Source: Rhodospirillales bacterium
GTDB taxonomy: Bacteria > Pseudomonadota > Alphaproteobacteria > Acetobacterales > Acetobacteraceae
Reading direction: 5' to 3'
DNA length: 13,037 bases
Assembly (NCBI GenBank): GCA_028866335.1
Contig: JAGWIL010000028.1
Coordinates: 1 to 13,037 of the forward strand
Below are positions 1 through 5,661 of the stretch, piece by piece. The stretch's first letter is position 1, and every line of letters starts with the position of its first letter. Made by a program: the position numbers and the translations under genes. Under the pieces are notes generated by a model. That model was not told the origin of the DNA and did no database searches. It saw nothing but the letters and a program-made list of their open reading frames with translations.

Positions 1-330
1 GGGCGGCAGTGTTTCGTGCTCTCGGTGCAAACAAACGGCGCCGCGCTTGTGTTGCATGCTGACTGGCTGTGCGTGCCCGCCATCGCCATGACCGCGCTGG
101 TCCCCGCCGCGGCTATGGTGTGGCTGCTGCGCCGTAGCGCCAAATTCCGGCCCGCTCATGCCTGCTTGTGCAGCACCATGGCGGCGGCGGCCGCCGCCGA
201 ACTCGTTCTTCCGCTGTTCCATGCGGCTGACACGATGATGATGGTGCTGGTCTGGCAGATGGGCAGCGTTGTGCTATTCACCATGCTCGGGGCGGCGGCG
301 GCGAGGCTGGGTTTAAACAAGCTCGGATAG
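1..330 (+). CDS. NrsF/DUF1109-like membrane protein, C-terminal part (5' truncated by window edge)
   Basis: The reading frame is open from base 1 to a TAG at 328-330, so the true start lies outside the window; the GTG at 16 is only an internal candidate. The visible 109 residues hold about three hydrophobic segments (WLCVPAIAMTALVPAAAMVW, an alanine-rich helix, and VLVWQMGSVVLFTMLGAAAA), with a short RRSAKFRP loop after the first. A double-arginine loop with proline, an Ala-rich helix, then a VW..G helix ending in LGA is the pattern I know from the C-terminal half of NrsF (DUF1109), the six-helix membrane anti-sigma factors that usually sit next to an ECF sigma gene. The sigma gene would be upstream, outside the window. 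The family call rests on pattern memory only; a generic membrane protein remains possible. Confidence 0.5.
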   Translation, partial: GRQCFVLSVQTNGAALVLHADWLCVPAIAMTALVPAAAMVWLLRRSAKFRPAHACLCSTMAAAAAAELVLPLFHAADTMMMVLVWQMGSVVLFTMLGAAAARLGLNKLG

Positions 331-527
331 AACGCCTTATCGTTTGATTAGAGAATTTGGCAAAATCAACTTTCGTTTTTACAATGAAAAACAAAAAGCT
401 TCGCCGACGGCTACAACCGCATCCCATTCCGTCGTTTCTATTGTGCAACCGTATAAGACCGTACCACTAATTCTAGTCGTTGCCTTCTCTATCAGCATCC
501 TCTGCGTCACCAGAGCCCGGCGAATAG

Positions 528-559
528 TATAAGAAGGCTGGCATCACCACCTTCTTATA
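528..559 (+). promoter_or_regulatory. Perfect 10-bp inverted repeat (hairpin A) in recombinase leader
   Basis: TATAAGAAGG at 528-537 is perfectly complementary to CCTTCTTATA at 550-559, with a 12-base loop. It lies 27 bases before the ATG of the tyrosine recombinase. No T-run follows, so it is not a typical intrinsic terminator. Its last four bases (556-559) are also the first four of hairpin B, so the two stems cannot both be fully formed. It could be an RNA control element, a recombinase binding site or a palindromic operator. Confidence 0.55.
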
Positions 560-576
560 GGCCGTGTTGGCCTATA
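556..576 (+). promoter_or_regulatory. Perfect 8-bp inverted repeat (hairpin B) abutting the recombinase ribosome site
   Basis: TATAGGCC at 556-563 pairs perfectly with GGCCTATA at 569-576 around a 5-base loop; a T-G wobble (555/577) would add one RNA pair. The 3' arm runs into the ribosome site AGGAG (576-580), six bases before the ATG at 587. Folding of B would partly hide the ribosome site, while folding of the upstream stem A takes 556-559 away from B and would free it. That on/off logic is inference from geometry. Confidence 0.5.
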
Positions 577-586
577 GGAGAAAACA

Positions 587-1219
587 ATGGGAAATGCAGA
601 ATTTGATCCCGGCTTCAAGGATCGCCGTCCATGGAATGTTGGTCGAAAGCTTGGCGCCAAACGTGCGTTGAAGCCGCAGCAAGTTTGGTCCATCCGGTTT
701 TGGCTCGATCACCAGCACCGCGTCCGCGACCGGGCGTTGTTCGATCTTGCAATCGACAGCAAGCTACGCGGCTGCGACGTAGTGAAGATCAAGATCGGTG
801 ATCTTGTGAGTGGCGGACACGTCAAGTCTCGCGCGCTCGTCGTACAGCAAAAAACCGGACGGCCAGTACAGTTCGAATTGCTTGAACCTGCCCGCACCAG
901 CCTTCTGGCTTGGCTTGAGCAGCGCGGCGGCACCTTGGACGATTTTGTGTTTCCGAGTCGTGTAGATCACGGTGACCACTTGAGCGCGCGCCAATACGCC
1001 CGCCTCGTCCATGAATGGGTCACGGGTATTGGTCTGCGCCAGGAAGATTACGGGACCCATTCTCTACGCCGCACCAAAGCCTCAATAATTTACAGACAAA
1101 CAGGCAATTTACGCGCCGTGCAAATCTTGCTCGGGCATACGAAAATCGAAAGCACTGTGCGATATCTTGGTGTAGATGTCGAAGATGCACTGGCATTGGC
1201 AGAACATACTGAATTATAA
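587..1219 (+). CDS. Minimal (catalytic-domain-only) tyrosine recombinase/integrase
   Basis: The 210-aa product is a site-specific tyrosine recombinase that would cut and rejoin DNA through a 3'-phosphotyrosine link. All expected catalytic residues are visible: Arg61 (SKLRG), Lys89 (QQKTGRP), His158 and Arg161 (THSLRR), His184 (LLGHT) and nucleophile Tyr193 (TVRYLGV). At about 200 residues it lacks the N-terminal core-binding domain of phage and XerC/D integrases (usually 300-400 aa), so it resembles the short FimB/FimE-sized recombinases and the small integrases common on alphaproteobacterial plasmids. The ATG at 587 is preceded by AGGAG at 576-580 at good spacing. It stands alone: the upstream gene is 256 bases away and an IS66 copy begins 216 bases downstream. 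Its target site is unknown. DNA inversion like that of FimB is possible, but no pair of inverted target repeats was seen in the window. Confidence 0.9.
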   Translation: MGNAEFDPGFKDRRPWNVGRKLGAKRALKPQQVWSIRFWLDHQHRVRDRALFDLAIDSKLRGCDVVKIKIGDLVSGGHVKSRALVVQQKTGRPVQFELLEPARTSLLAWLEQRGGTLDDFVFPSRVDHGDHLSARQYARLVHEWVTGIGLRQEDYGTHSLRRTKASIIYRQTGNLRAVQILLGHTKIESTVRYLGVDVEDALALAEHTEL

Positions 1220-1435
1220 TGATTTTAGTCTGTTGGTCGGGGACGTTCAAAATGGCCGCTTTTTGCCCTCCGAACGCACAAAGCGGTCATGCCGATATCG
1301 TGGAGAGTTTCGGGCGCCGCAGGCGTACGAAAGTCCCCGAAGAACGAACCTGCGGTCCACGAACGAGGCTATGGGGATTTGAGCAATTCGGGTTGGGCGG
1401 CGGTGCTATGTAATGCCGCGATTTCGGGTTTTGAC
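1220..1435. other. Intergenic region between the recombinase and IS66
   Basis: Only one structured element is evident here, the imperfect hairpin at 1252-1290. Several overlapping short frames cross the region (for example ATG at 1252 to a TAA near 1413), but none has a clear ribosome site or a recognisable sequence, and I call no gene. Confidence 0.4.
1252..1290 (+). repeat. Imperfect 11-bp inverted repeat downstream of recombinase
   Basis: ATGGCCGCTTT (1252-1262) and AAAGCGGTCAT (1280-1290) are complementary at 10 of 11 positions, the exception being a G-T wobble, with a 17-base loop. It begins 33 bases after the recombinase stop. No T-run follows, so an intrinsic terminator is doubtful. 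It may belong to a dispersed intergenic repeat family, which a genome-wide count would settle. Confidence 0.45.
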
Positions 1436-1455
1436 GTAAGCGTTGCTCCGCGGCC
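1436..1455 (+). repeat. IS66 terminal inverted repeat, tnpC side
   Basis: This 20-base end begins GTAAGCGTTGCT and matches the reverse complement of 3892-3911 at 17 of 20 positions. It lies 5 bases beyond the tnpC stop codon. Confidence 0.9.
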
Positions 1456-1460
1456 CTTTG

Positions 1461-3050
1461 TCATGTGGTGGCGTGCTGGGTCAGTTGCCAGGGCATGAGT
1501 TCGTCGATGCGCGCCTGGGGCCATCCATTGATGAGTCGGGTGAGCAGCTCGGTGAGGTAAGCATTTGGATCGACTTCGTTGAGCTTGCAGGTCTCGACCA
1601 GTGAGGCGAGCAGAGCCCAGGTCTGCCCACCTTCGTCGCTACCGGCGAACAGGGCGTTCTTGCGCGAGAGAATCACGGGTCTGATCGCGCGCTCGACGGT
1701 GTTGGTGTCCATCTCGATGCGGCCGTCGCGCAGAAACTGTTCAAGGCCATCCCAATGGTTGAAGGCGTAGCGGATGGCTTCCGCGGTCGGTGCCCAACTC
1801 GGAAGTTTCAGTATCTGTTCGTCCAGCCAGGCGCGCAGATTGGCAACCATCGGCCGGCTTTCCACCTGGCGGACGGCGAGCCTCTGGTCCGCGCTCTGGC
1901 CCCGAAGCCGGGCTTCGATGCGGTACAGTGCCGCGATACGCTCAAGCATCTCCGTCGCGATCGGCGCGGTACCTTTCTTTGCTTCATCGTAGAACTGGCG
2001 GCGCAAATGGCTCCAGCAGAAGGCGAGCGTCGGCGCGCCTTGCCCCGCCTCCTTGCCGAGCTTCTTGTAGGCGCCGTAGCCATCGCATTGCAGGATGCCG
2101 TGATATTCACCGAGTAGCGCGCGGGCGTAATGATGCGCACGGCCGGGGGCATAGCTATAGACCACCGCCGGCGGATCCGTGCCACCCCAGGGGCGGTCAT
2201 CGCGCGCGATGGCCCAAAAATAACCTTGCTTGGTGCGGCCGCGGCCGGGATCGAGCACCGGAACCACGGTCTCATCGGCGAAGATGCGGGCCGAGGCCAG
2301 CACGATCTCGCGCAACCGTGTCACCATCGGCGCCACCTCCGTCGCGGCGTATCCCATCCAGAAGGCCAGGGTTGAGCGATCGATCAGAACGCCCTGGCGA
2401 GCCATCATCTGCGCCTGGCGATAGAGCGGCTGATGATCGGCATAGCGTGCCACCGCGATCTGGGAAACCAACGCCTCGGTCGGCAGCCCGCCTTCGATCA
2501 GGCGGGCCGGCGCCGGGTGCTGCACCACCACGCCCGCGCACGAACGGCAGGCAAATTTGGGCCGCCGCGTCACGATCACCCGGTACTGCACAGGCACCGC
2601 ATCGAGCCGCTCTGTGCGGTCTTCACCAATCTCCACCATCGGCGCGCGGCAGCACGGGCAGGCGGTGTCCTCCGGCGCAAGCGTCACCTCAACTCGCGGC
2701 AGATGCGCGGGCAGCGCACCGCGACTGGCCCGCCGCTTCGCCGCACGCGCCTCACTTAGCGCGGGATCGCGCTTCTCTGCCGCAGCCTCGACCTCGGCAA
2801 TGGCTATCTCAATTGCCTCTAGGCCAAGCTGCAATTGCGCCTCGGGCAAACGTTCCGATTTGCGGCCAAACTGCAGCCGCCGGAGCTTTGCGAGCAGATG
2901 CTCAAGCCGCTGGTTGTGCACCTGCAGCGCATCGCGTTCGGCTTTGAGTTCGTCTCGCTCGGCCATCATGGCCAGCACCAGTGCCTGCAATGTAGCAGGA
3001 TCGGCAGGCAAGCTCGACGAAGTCTCGGCGGCATGCGTCATGCCACGCAT
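1461..3050 (-). CDS. tnpC: IS66 family DDE transposase TnpC
   Basis: This is the catalytic transposase of the IS66 element, 529 aa from the ATG at 3050. The frame is open back to 3191, but that extension overlaps tnpB and is not IS66-like. The ATG at 3050 follows the tnpB TAA (3054-3052) by one base; a second ATG at 3041 (MTHAAE) is an alternative. Using 3041 numbering: a leucine-rich coiled coil at about 20-60, the basic FGRKSER motif at 58-64, a zinc-binding pair (CPCC 128-131 and CRSC 165-168), and a DDE core with Asp256 (ADET), Asp320 (QCDGYGAY) and Glu450 (NTVERAIRP). The C-terminus (ELMPW) is typical for the family. It probably works with the two small proteins encoded upstream. Confidence 0.95.
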   Translation of the reverse strand: MRGMTHAAETSSSLPADPATLQALVLAMMAERDELKAERDALQVHNQRLEHLLAKLRRLQFGRKSERLPEAQLQLGLEAIEIAIAEVEAAAEKRDPALSEARAAKRRASRGALPAHLPRVEVTLAPEDTACPCCRAPMVEIGEDRTERLDAVPVQYRVIVTRRPKFACRSCAGVVVQHPAPARLIEGGLPTEALVSQIAVARYADHQPLYRQAQMMARQGVLIDRSTLAFWMGYAATEVAPMVTRLREIVLASARIFADETVVPVLDPGRGRTKQGYFWAIARDDRPWGGTDPPAVVYSYAPGRAHHYARALLGEYHGILQCDGYGAYKKLGKEAGQGAPTLAFCWSHLRRQFYDEAKKGTAPIATEMLERIAALYRIEARLRGQSADQRLAVRQVESRPMVANLRAWLDEQILKLPSWAPTAEAIRYAFNHWDGLEQFLRDGRIEMDTNTVERAIRPVILSRKNALFAGSDEGGQTWALLASLVETCKLNEVDPNAYLTELLTRLINGWPQARIDELMPWQLTQHATT

Positions 3051-3051
3051 C

Positions 3052-3408
3052 TTACGCGATGCGCGCCGGTGCCGGAATCCCTTTTGCGCCCTGCACCCGC
3101 GTCCAATCGATCCCGTCGAGCAGTGCGGCCAACTCCACCGCAGTGAGCCGCATTGCGCCGTCAGTAATTGGCGGCCAACGGAAGCTTCCATCGCGCAACT
3201 GCTTCCAGATCAGCACCAGGCCGCTGCCGTCCCAGACCAGAAGCTTCAACCTGTCGCTACGCTTTGCCCTGAACACAACCACCGTGCCGGAGAACGGATC
3301 CTCACCCAACACTTCGGCAGCCAGCGCGGCGAGGCCGTAAGCACCTTTGCGAAAATCAACCGGGCGCGTCGCAATCAGAATCCGCGTCCCCGATGGGATG
3401 CCAATCAT
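3052..3408 (-). CDS. tnpB: IS66 family accessory protein TnpB (Orf2)
   Basis: This 118-aa protein has the IS66 Orf2 signature: IATRPVDFRKG near residues 12-22, then GTVVVFRAKRSDRLKLLVWD (41-60) and LIWKQLRDGSFRWP. It is needed for efficient transposition of IS66-type elements, though its exact role is not established. Its ATG overlaps the tnpA TGA as ATGA (3408-3405), implying translational coupling, and its TAA is one base before the tnpC ATG. Confidence 0.95.
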   Translation of the reverse strand: MIGIPSGTRILIATRPVDFRKGAYGLAALAAEVLGEDPFSGTVVVFRAKRSDRLKLLVWDGSGLVLIWKQLRDGSFRWPPITDGAMRLTAVELAALLDGIDWTRVQGAKGIPAPARIA

Positions 3409-3827
3409 GGCCGCCGCCCGGAGCTGCGCACCGCGCGCAACACCGTGGCGAGCAGGTCAACGTCCATATCCGGCGGGATGCGCACAATCGCGCCGGCAAG
3501 CTCGATCTCGATCGGCGCGGCCCTCGGCCGCTCTATCGCAGCATGTGCCTCCACCGCCACGACAGGCACAAAGCCCGGAACATCCGCCGCCTCGGTCCCG
3601 CCCGCCAACGCGACGCCGGCAAAACGCGCTGTACGGCGCCAGCCAAATAATTGCTGCGGGCAAATCTGCCAGCGGCGCGCCACCTCAGCAACGCTCCGCC
3701 CCGGCTCAAGACTCTCCGCAACAATCCGCGCCTTCTCCGATGCCGACCATTGTCGCCGACGGCCAGGACCAGTCAGAACCTCAATCCGTCGATACGCACC
3801 CTTCGCGTCGTCATTAACGTCATCCAT
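3405..3827 (-). CDS. tnpA: IS66 family accessory protein TnpA (Orf1), helix-turn-helix
   Basis: The product is 140 aa from the ATG at 3827. An upstream TTG at 3863 would add 12 residues but has no better ribosome site. Residues RRRQWSASEKARIVAESLEPG followed by SVAEVARRWQICPQQLFGWRR form the transposase_8/InsN-type helix-turn-helix that binds the IS ends. The C-terminal part (PIEIELAGAIVRIPPDMD) is the usual Orf1 tail, ending at the ATGA overlap with tnpB. It lies 65 bases inside the right inverted repeat, so its promoter should be within the IS end. Confidence 0.92.
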   Translation of the reverse strand: MDDVNDDAKGAYRRIEVLTGPGRRRQWSASEKARIVAESLEPGRSVAEVARRWQICPQQLFGWRRTARFAGVALAGGTEAADVPGFVPVVAVEAHAAIERPRAAPIEIELAGAIVRIPPDMDVDLLATVLRAVRSSGRRP

Positions 3828-3891
3828 AACGATAGCTCGAAGCCTCCCACTCCAAGCCACCAACGCAGATCACGCCTCAGGCGGGAAGAAC

Positions 3892-3911
3892 GGCCTCAAA
3901 GCAACGCTTAC
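3892..3911 (-). repeat. IS66 terminal inverted repeat, tnpA side
   Basis: Read on the minus strand this end begins GTAAGCGTTGCT and matches the left end at 17 of 20 positions. Two further bases outside each end happen to be complementary (AC left, GT right), which is probably chance. Confidence 0.9.
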
Positions 3912-3988
3912 GTTGCAGCCGCATCGCCTGCAGGTGACTTAGGCGGCGGCGGGCATTGCGCTCAGCTGAAGCTTAGCCCCCAACCTAG

Positions 3989-4147
3989 GCGCGGTTGACC
4001 CTGGAGGGGCGTGTCAGTTGGGCGGAGGTCAGTTTAAGCTGTGTCGACGCAATCGAACGCGCGGATGTCTTTGTCAGCGTAACGGTGCTGGGGCGAAGCT
4101 TGGATGCGCTGGACGTGCCGGTGGCGGAGTTGTTGCGGAGCGGTTGA
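3989..4147 (+). pseudogene. Remnant of an XRE/Cro-CI family helix-turn-helix regulator
   Basis: The frame that follows a TAG at 3986-3988 and ends at TGA 4145-4147 aligns without gaps to a typical XRE domain. It shows LTLE (family LTQE), EVSLSCVDAIER (family GVSxSYxSxIER), then LGRSLDALDVPVAELL (family LxxLAxALGVPVAELL). No start codon with a ribosome site precedes it. The same frame upstream has stops at 3935-3937, 3974-3976 and 3986-3988, between which only a basic RRRRALRSAEA stretch recalls the first helix. Several consensus residues are lost (for example ADVF where RGxxxP is expected). I infer a decayed regulator, perhaps of the small gene downstream. The opposite strand is also open here (3985-4320), but that frame has no recognisable features. 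Confidence 0.45.
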
Positions 4148-4289
4148 CTGAGAACTGGCGACGGCGTTGTGTGGGCTGGCTTGATGCTCGCACAAATGTC
4201 CCAAAACTCACCCGGCGCAGCGTCCTGTGGCCCCTTATCCATCCCGATGCGTTCAATCCCGAACGCGCATTGGATGAAGGGAACATCAT

Positions 4290-4445
4290 ATGGCCAAACA
4301 TGATGACGACAACCACGCAAATCAGCTCAACCCGAATAACGACGCCTATTGGGAGTCGCGGGGGTGGGATGAGCGGCCGGAGGATTGGGAAGACCGGGTT
4401 GATGACTCGGACGAGCATTCCCTGCTCCCGCCTGTAACGCGGTAA
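4290..4445 (+). CDS. Small acidic protein of unknown function (51 aa)
   Basis: The ATG at 4290 has a good ribosome site, GAAGGGA (4276-4282), seven bases upstream. The product is strongly acidic and polar, with about 16 Asp/Glu among 51 residues, and starts MAKHDDDNHANQLNPNNDAY. It has an aromatic-rich middle (YWESRGW), a DERPEDWEDR repeat-like acidic stretch and a short SLLPPVTR tail. No signal peptide or membrane segment is present. The sequence looks constrained rather than random: Asn/Asp-rich, three Trp each flanked by charged residues, codons consistent with a GC-rich host. I recall similar short NPNNxAYWxSRG proteins as hypothetical genes in alphaproteobacteria, but no function. It is convergent with the restriction operon; their stop codons are one base apart. 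Confidence 0.65.
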   Translation: MAKHDDDNHANQLNPNNDAYWESRGWDERPEDWEDRVDDSDEHSLLPPVTR

Positions 4446-4446
4446 T

Positions 4447-5661
4447 TCAAGAAGGCCGGGGGCGCTTGACGGCGCTCCCGGCCAATTTGTTCTGGTTCAT
4501 CTGCCACAAGCGCAAATAACCAGCCTCAATGACCGGAAAGCTGGTGATTTGCTCATGCCCGTCGCGCCGGGCTTTGCCGTCTGGGCGAGCACCATCACGC
4601 GGGGTAAACAGGGAAAACAAGTTAGTGGCCAACAGCAGCGCCCAGGGGTCGAAGCCGCATCTTTCGTCGCCCTTCGGTTCGGCATCGGGCCGCAGGCGGT
4701 GGAGCAGATCGGCAAATTGATCGGCTGATAGCAAATCGTGCTTTTTGGGAACATCAAGCTGGTCGCGCAGGTAAGCCTGGTCCCCGGCATTCACTATTCT
4801 GCGTTCTGGAGGCCGCTTACGTTGCTGCAGCTTGGCATTAATGCCGGAGGCTATCTCTTCAATCATCTGGACCAGATTACTCACCGGCACGCGCTGCCGG
4901 TCGGCCTCGGCGGGAGTATCTGACGGCGATGGTTCGGCGGGTTTGGTGATGAGTTCCTGAAACAGCGGCCTGTTGCGCCCTGCGCTCGCCGGCGCGATGG
5001 CGATATCGAGCAGGCTGAGCCAGGAGAGCGGCACATTCAATATAATGGGTGCCGCCGCGCGGATGAGCTGGTCCCAATCATTGGCCCCGCGCAGTTTTTC
5101 ACGGTTGGCCGCAGCATCGGGCAGCTCGCCGGGTAGGGACCAATAGTCATTGTCCAGCATTTTGGCCTGCAGGAGGAGGTCGCGCGCATGGGCAAAATCG
5201 TTGCGCGCCGCCGCGTCCTGGAGGGCAGTACCCAGTCGATCCATCTCCTGCGAGAACGCCATGAGCCTCCGATAGGCTGGTGTTGTTTCCGGTATGTCGA
5301 TCAGTGCGGCAAGAACAGCGAATGGACCTTGGGTCTGCGATAGCCGGCCGAATAATTCATCCGCCTTTTCTGGTGGATAGGCCTGGCTCAAGAGATGGCG
5401 GCCGCCAGCTTCTATGTCCGCTTCAATGGCCGCTATGGTGGAGGGGCGGGCTTTGCCGCTCTTGGACACGCGCCGCAAGAATTGACGTGTGGTTTCAAAT
5501 GCCGTGGCTTCGCTCTTGCCAAGCCGGGCGGCGGCACCGATGGCGGCCACCCGGGCAAGTATCTGCAACGGCGCGGGGCCGAGCACGCTTTCCAGCAGCA
5601 CCCAGGCCCAGGCGGTGGGGATGGGCATTTTGGGCGGCGCAGGCGTGGCCGGCGCCATCAT
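4447..5661 (-). CDS. Unrecognised protein co-encoded with a type I restriction system (404 aa)
   Basis: I do not recognise a family. The start ATG at 5661 overlaps the hsdS TGA as ATGA (5661-5658), so it is the fourth gene of the hsd operon and probably translationally coupled to hsdS. A second ATG follows directly. The protein is mostly helical in appearance: a Pro/Ala-rich start (1-16), a hydrophobic stretch at about 17-46, a basic segment (QFLRRVSKSGKARPS, 60-74), helical blocks at about 98-220 including a hydrophobic APIILNVPLSWLSLLDIAIA patch (204-223), a low-complexity Pro/Ser/Glu linker (240-258), a charged KLQQRKRPPERR segment (277-288), and a C-terminal block with CGFDPWALLLATNLFSLF (335-352) and YLRLWQMNQNKL. 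No nuclease, ATPase, methylase or HTH motif is evident, and no clear membrane helix. It may be an accessory or anti-restriction partner, a regulator, or an unrelated passenger. Its coupling to hsdS is the only functional clue. Confidence 0.8.
   Translation of the reverse strand: MMAPATPAPPKMPIPTAWAWVLLESVLGPAPLQILARVAAIGAAARLGKSEATAFETTRQFLRRVSKSGKARPSTIAAIEADIEAGGRHLLSQAYPPEKADELFGRLSQTQGPFAVLAALIDIPETTPAYRRLMAFSQEMDRLGTALQDAAARNDFAHARDLLLQAKMLDNDYWSLPGELPDAAANREKLRGANDWDQLIRAAAPIILNVPLSWLSLLDIAIAPASAGRNRPLFQELITKPAEPSPSDTPAEADRQRVPVSNLVQMIEEIASGINAKLQQRKRPPERRIVNAGDQAYLRDQLDVPKKHDLLSADQFADLLHRLRPDAEPKGDERCGFDPWALLLATNLFSLFTPRDGARPDGKARRDGHEQITSFPVIEAGYLRLWQMNQNKLAGSAVKRPRPS
4454..4490 (+). 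terminator. GC-rich hairpin at the convergent gene junction, probable bidirectional terminator
   Basis: GGCCGGGGGCGC (4454-4465) pairs with GCGCTCCCGGCC (4472-4483) over 12 positions, one a G-T wobble, around a 6-base loop. On the plus strand it is followed by AATTTGTT, a modest T-rich tail, nine bases after the stop of the 51-aa gene. On the minus strand the hairpin is followed by TTCTTGAATT. It lies within the last codons of the 404-aa gene, so for that operon it would act at the very end of the coding sequence. Confidence 0.6.

Larger units (their letters stand above)
331..586. other. AT-rich intergenic region upstream of the tyrosine recombinase
   Basis: This 256-base gap is clearly more AT-rich than its neighbours (runs such as tttttacaatgaaaaac near 377-393). 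A TTG-started 62-codon frame (344-532) is present, but it has no ribosome site and no family resemblance, so I do not call it a gene. The 3' end carries two overlapping hairpins just before the recombinase start, listed separately. I found no convincing -35/-10 pair. Confidence 0.5.
1436..3911 (-). mobile_element. Complete IS66-family insertion sequence (2476 bp)
   Basis: The element carries tnpA, tnpB and tnpC in the standard IS66 order on the minus strand, bounded by imperfect inverted repeats that start GTAAGCG, the typical IS66 terminus. The length fits the family (about 2.5 kb). All three frames are open with no stop or frameshift, so it may still be active. IS66 elements normally make an 8-bp target duplication; here the flanking octamers are GTTTTGAC on the left and GTTGCAGC on the right, which do not match. 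That suggests recombination between IS copies, a deletion next to one end, or age. The right end lies 78 bases from a decayed XRE gene. Confidence 0.93.

Noticed and set aside
344..532. 62-codon TTG-started frame upstream of the recombinase
   Set aside because: No ribosome site, odd composition, no family resemblance; it ends just before the hairpins and is most likely chance in AT-rich DNA.
570..577. GCCTATAG shared between the recombinase leader and the upstream region of the antitoxin (minus strand, 12343-12336) as a common operator
   Set aside because: An 8-base match in 13 kb can occur by chance and the surrounding bases do not agree.
1790..2947. Long plus-strand frame opposite tnpC (385 aa)
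   Set aside because: Arg/Pro/Ala-rich antisense shadow of a clear IS66 transposase in GC-rich DNA.
3051..3191. Upstream extension of tnpC
   Set aside because: It overlaps tnpB and is not IS66-like; the ATG at 3050 fits the standard junction.
2557..3942. 461-codon plus-strand frame across the IS66 genes
   Set aside because: It runs antisense through three well-identified IS66 genes and across the inverted repeat; low-complexity composition.
4018..4437. 139-codon plus-strand frame over the XRE remnant and the 51-aa gene
   Set aside because: Arg/Gly/Thr-rich with no recognisable motif; it conflicts with the frame of the 51-aa gene, which has a good ribosome site.
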